NCBI RefSeq assembly: GCF_000340215.1
Contig: NW_006921540.1
Location: 3,487,402-3,551,401 of the forward strand
Length of the DNA: 64,000 bases
Direction of reading: 5' to 3'
DNA from: Pseudocercospora fijiensis CIRAD86
Taxonomy: Eukaryota > Ascomycota > Dothideomycetes > Mycosphaerellales > Mycosphaerellaceae
Shown piece by piece: positions 63,921-64,000 of the stretch. The notes below the pieces were generated by a model that saw only the letters and a list, made by a program, of their open reading frames with translations, had not been told where the DNA came from and made no database searches. The position numbers were made by a program, and so were the translations under genes. The stretch's first letter is position 1. Each line of letters opens with the position of its first letter.

Positions 63921-64000
63921 GTTCCTAGATTCTATTAATATATAAAAACAACTTCCTAAGTATCTAATCTACTACGCTAACTTACTGCTGCTTTAATGCA
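63921..64000 (-). pseudogene. Last codons of the third ORF, inverted copy
   Basis: Reverse complement aligns with 19,610-19,680 and reads ...TTAAAGCAGCAGTAA, giving an independent view of the third ORF's C-terminus and its likely TAA stop. The remainder of the ORF is outside the window. Confidence 0.7.

Larger units (their letters stand above)
63502..64000 (-). mobile_element. 3' end of a second, inverted 12.3-kb-type element
   Basis: The LTR, polypurine tract, palindrome and last codons of the third ORF occur in reverse complement relative to 19,610-20,096. The element continues past the right edge. At the ORF end it keeps CAGCAG where the first copy has CAATAG, so the two copies carry different RIP mutations. 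Confidence 0.9.

Noticed and set aside
1..64000. tRNA or rRNA genes
   Set aside because: No cloverleaf with A/B boxes or rRNA-like segment was recognised by eye; a covariance-model scan would be needed to exclude them.

Overview
The window looks like a piece of a filamentous ascomycete nuclear genome, most likely a Dothideomycete. The evidence is short GT-AG introns of about 50-75 bp with CTGAC-like branch points, small F-box-like paralogues of a type I associate with Mycosphaerellaceae-like fungi, fungal-type SUV3 and Sec1 genes, and long blocks carrying the signature of repeat-induced point mutation (RIP). In those blocks CA and TG are nearly absent, TA is everywhere, and every reading frame is broken almost only by TAG and TAA, as expected when CAG, CAA and TGG are hit by C-to-T changes. 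Species cannot be named from the sequence.

Layout. 1-35,300 is a RIP-degraded transposon block. It holds (a) minus-strand remnants of an unrecognised element with a gag-like ORF (1-4,420); (b) a DUF6589-like gene split in two (5,640-7,819 and 20,101-21,575) by (c) a 12.3-kb Ty3/gypsy LTR retrotransposon (7,820-20,096) with gag, pol and a large extra third ORF; (d) a minus-strand Tad1-like LINE with a 100-N gap (about 21,950-26,850); (e) a minisatellite-rich stretch and a minus-strand RecQ-type helicase resembling telomere-linked helicases (29,345-32,600); and (f) unresolved RIP sequence to about 35,300.

35,300-51,480 is a normal gene island: three F-box-like paralogues on the minus strand (the third broken by one CAA-to-TAA change), a stretch with a TATA box and two convincing introns but no clear CDS, then a divergent pair, mitochondrial RNA helicase SUV3 (minus) and the SM protein Sec1 (plus, six exons), and a ZZ zinc-finger gene (minus) with an apparent reading-frame break. 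A small RIP island (42,060-42,780) interrupts it.

51,490-64,000 is RIP sequence again: a complete 7.1-kb Ty3/gypsy chromovirus (51,890-59,023, minus) with a 5-bp target duplication; a protein-kinase gene of normal composition (59,770-60,606, minus) whose only visible break is one TAG; degenerate GATTA-rich repeats; a decayed possible coding frame; a GAA tract; and the 3' end of a second, inverted copy of the 12.3-kb element running off the window.

The host genes do ordinary housekeeping work (mitochondrial RNA turnover, exocytosis). The most unusual signals are in the transposon blocks: the extra ORF of the 12.3-kb element and a 23-bp palindrome that recurs near its ORF boundaries and also in the unrelated chromovirus. 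Coordinates inside RIP blocks are approximate unless bounded by LTRs.
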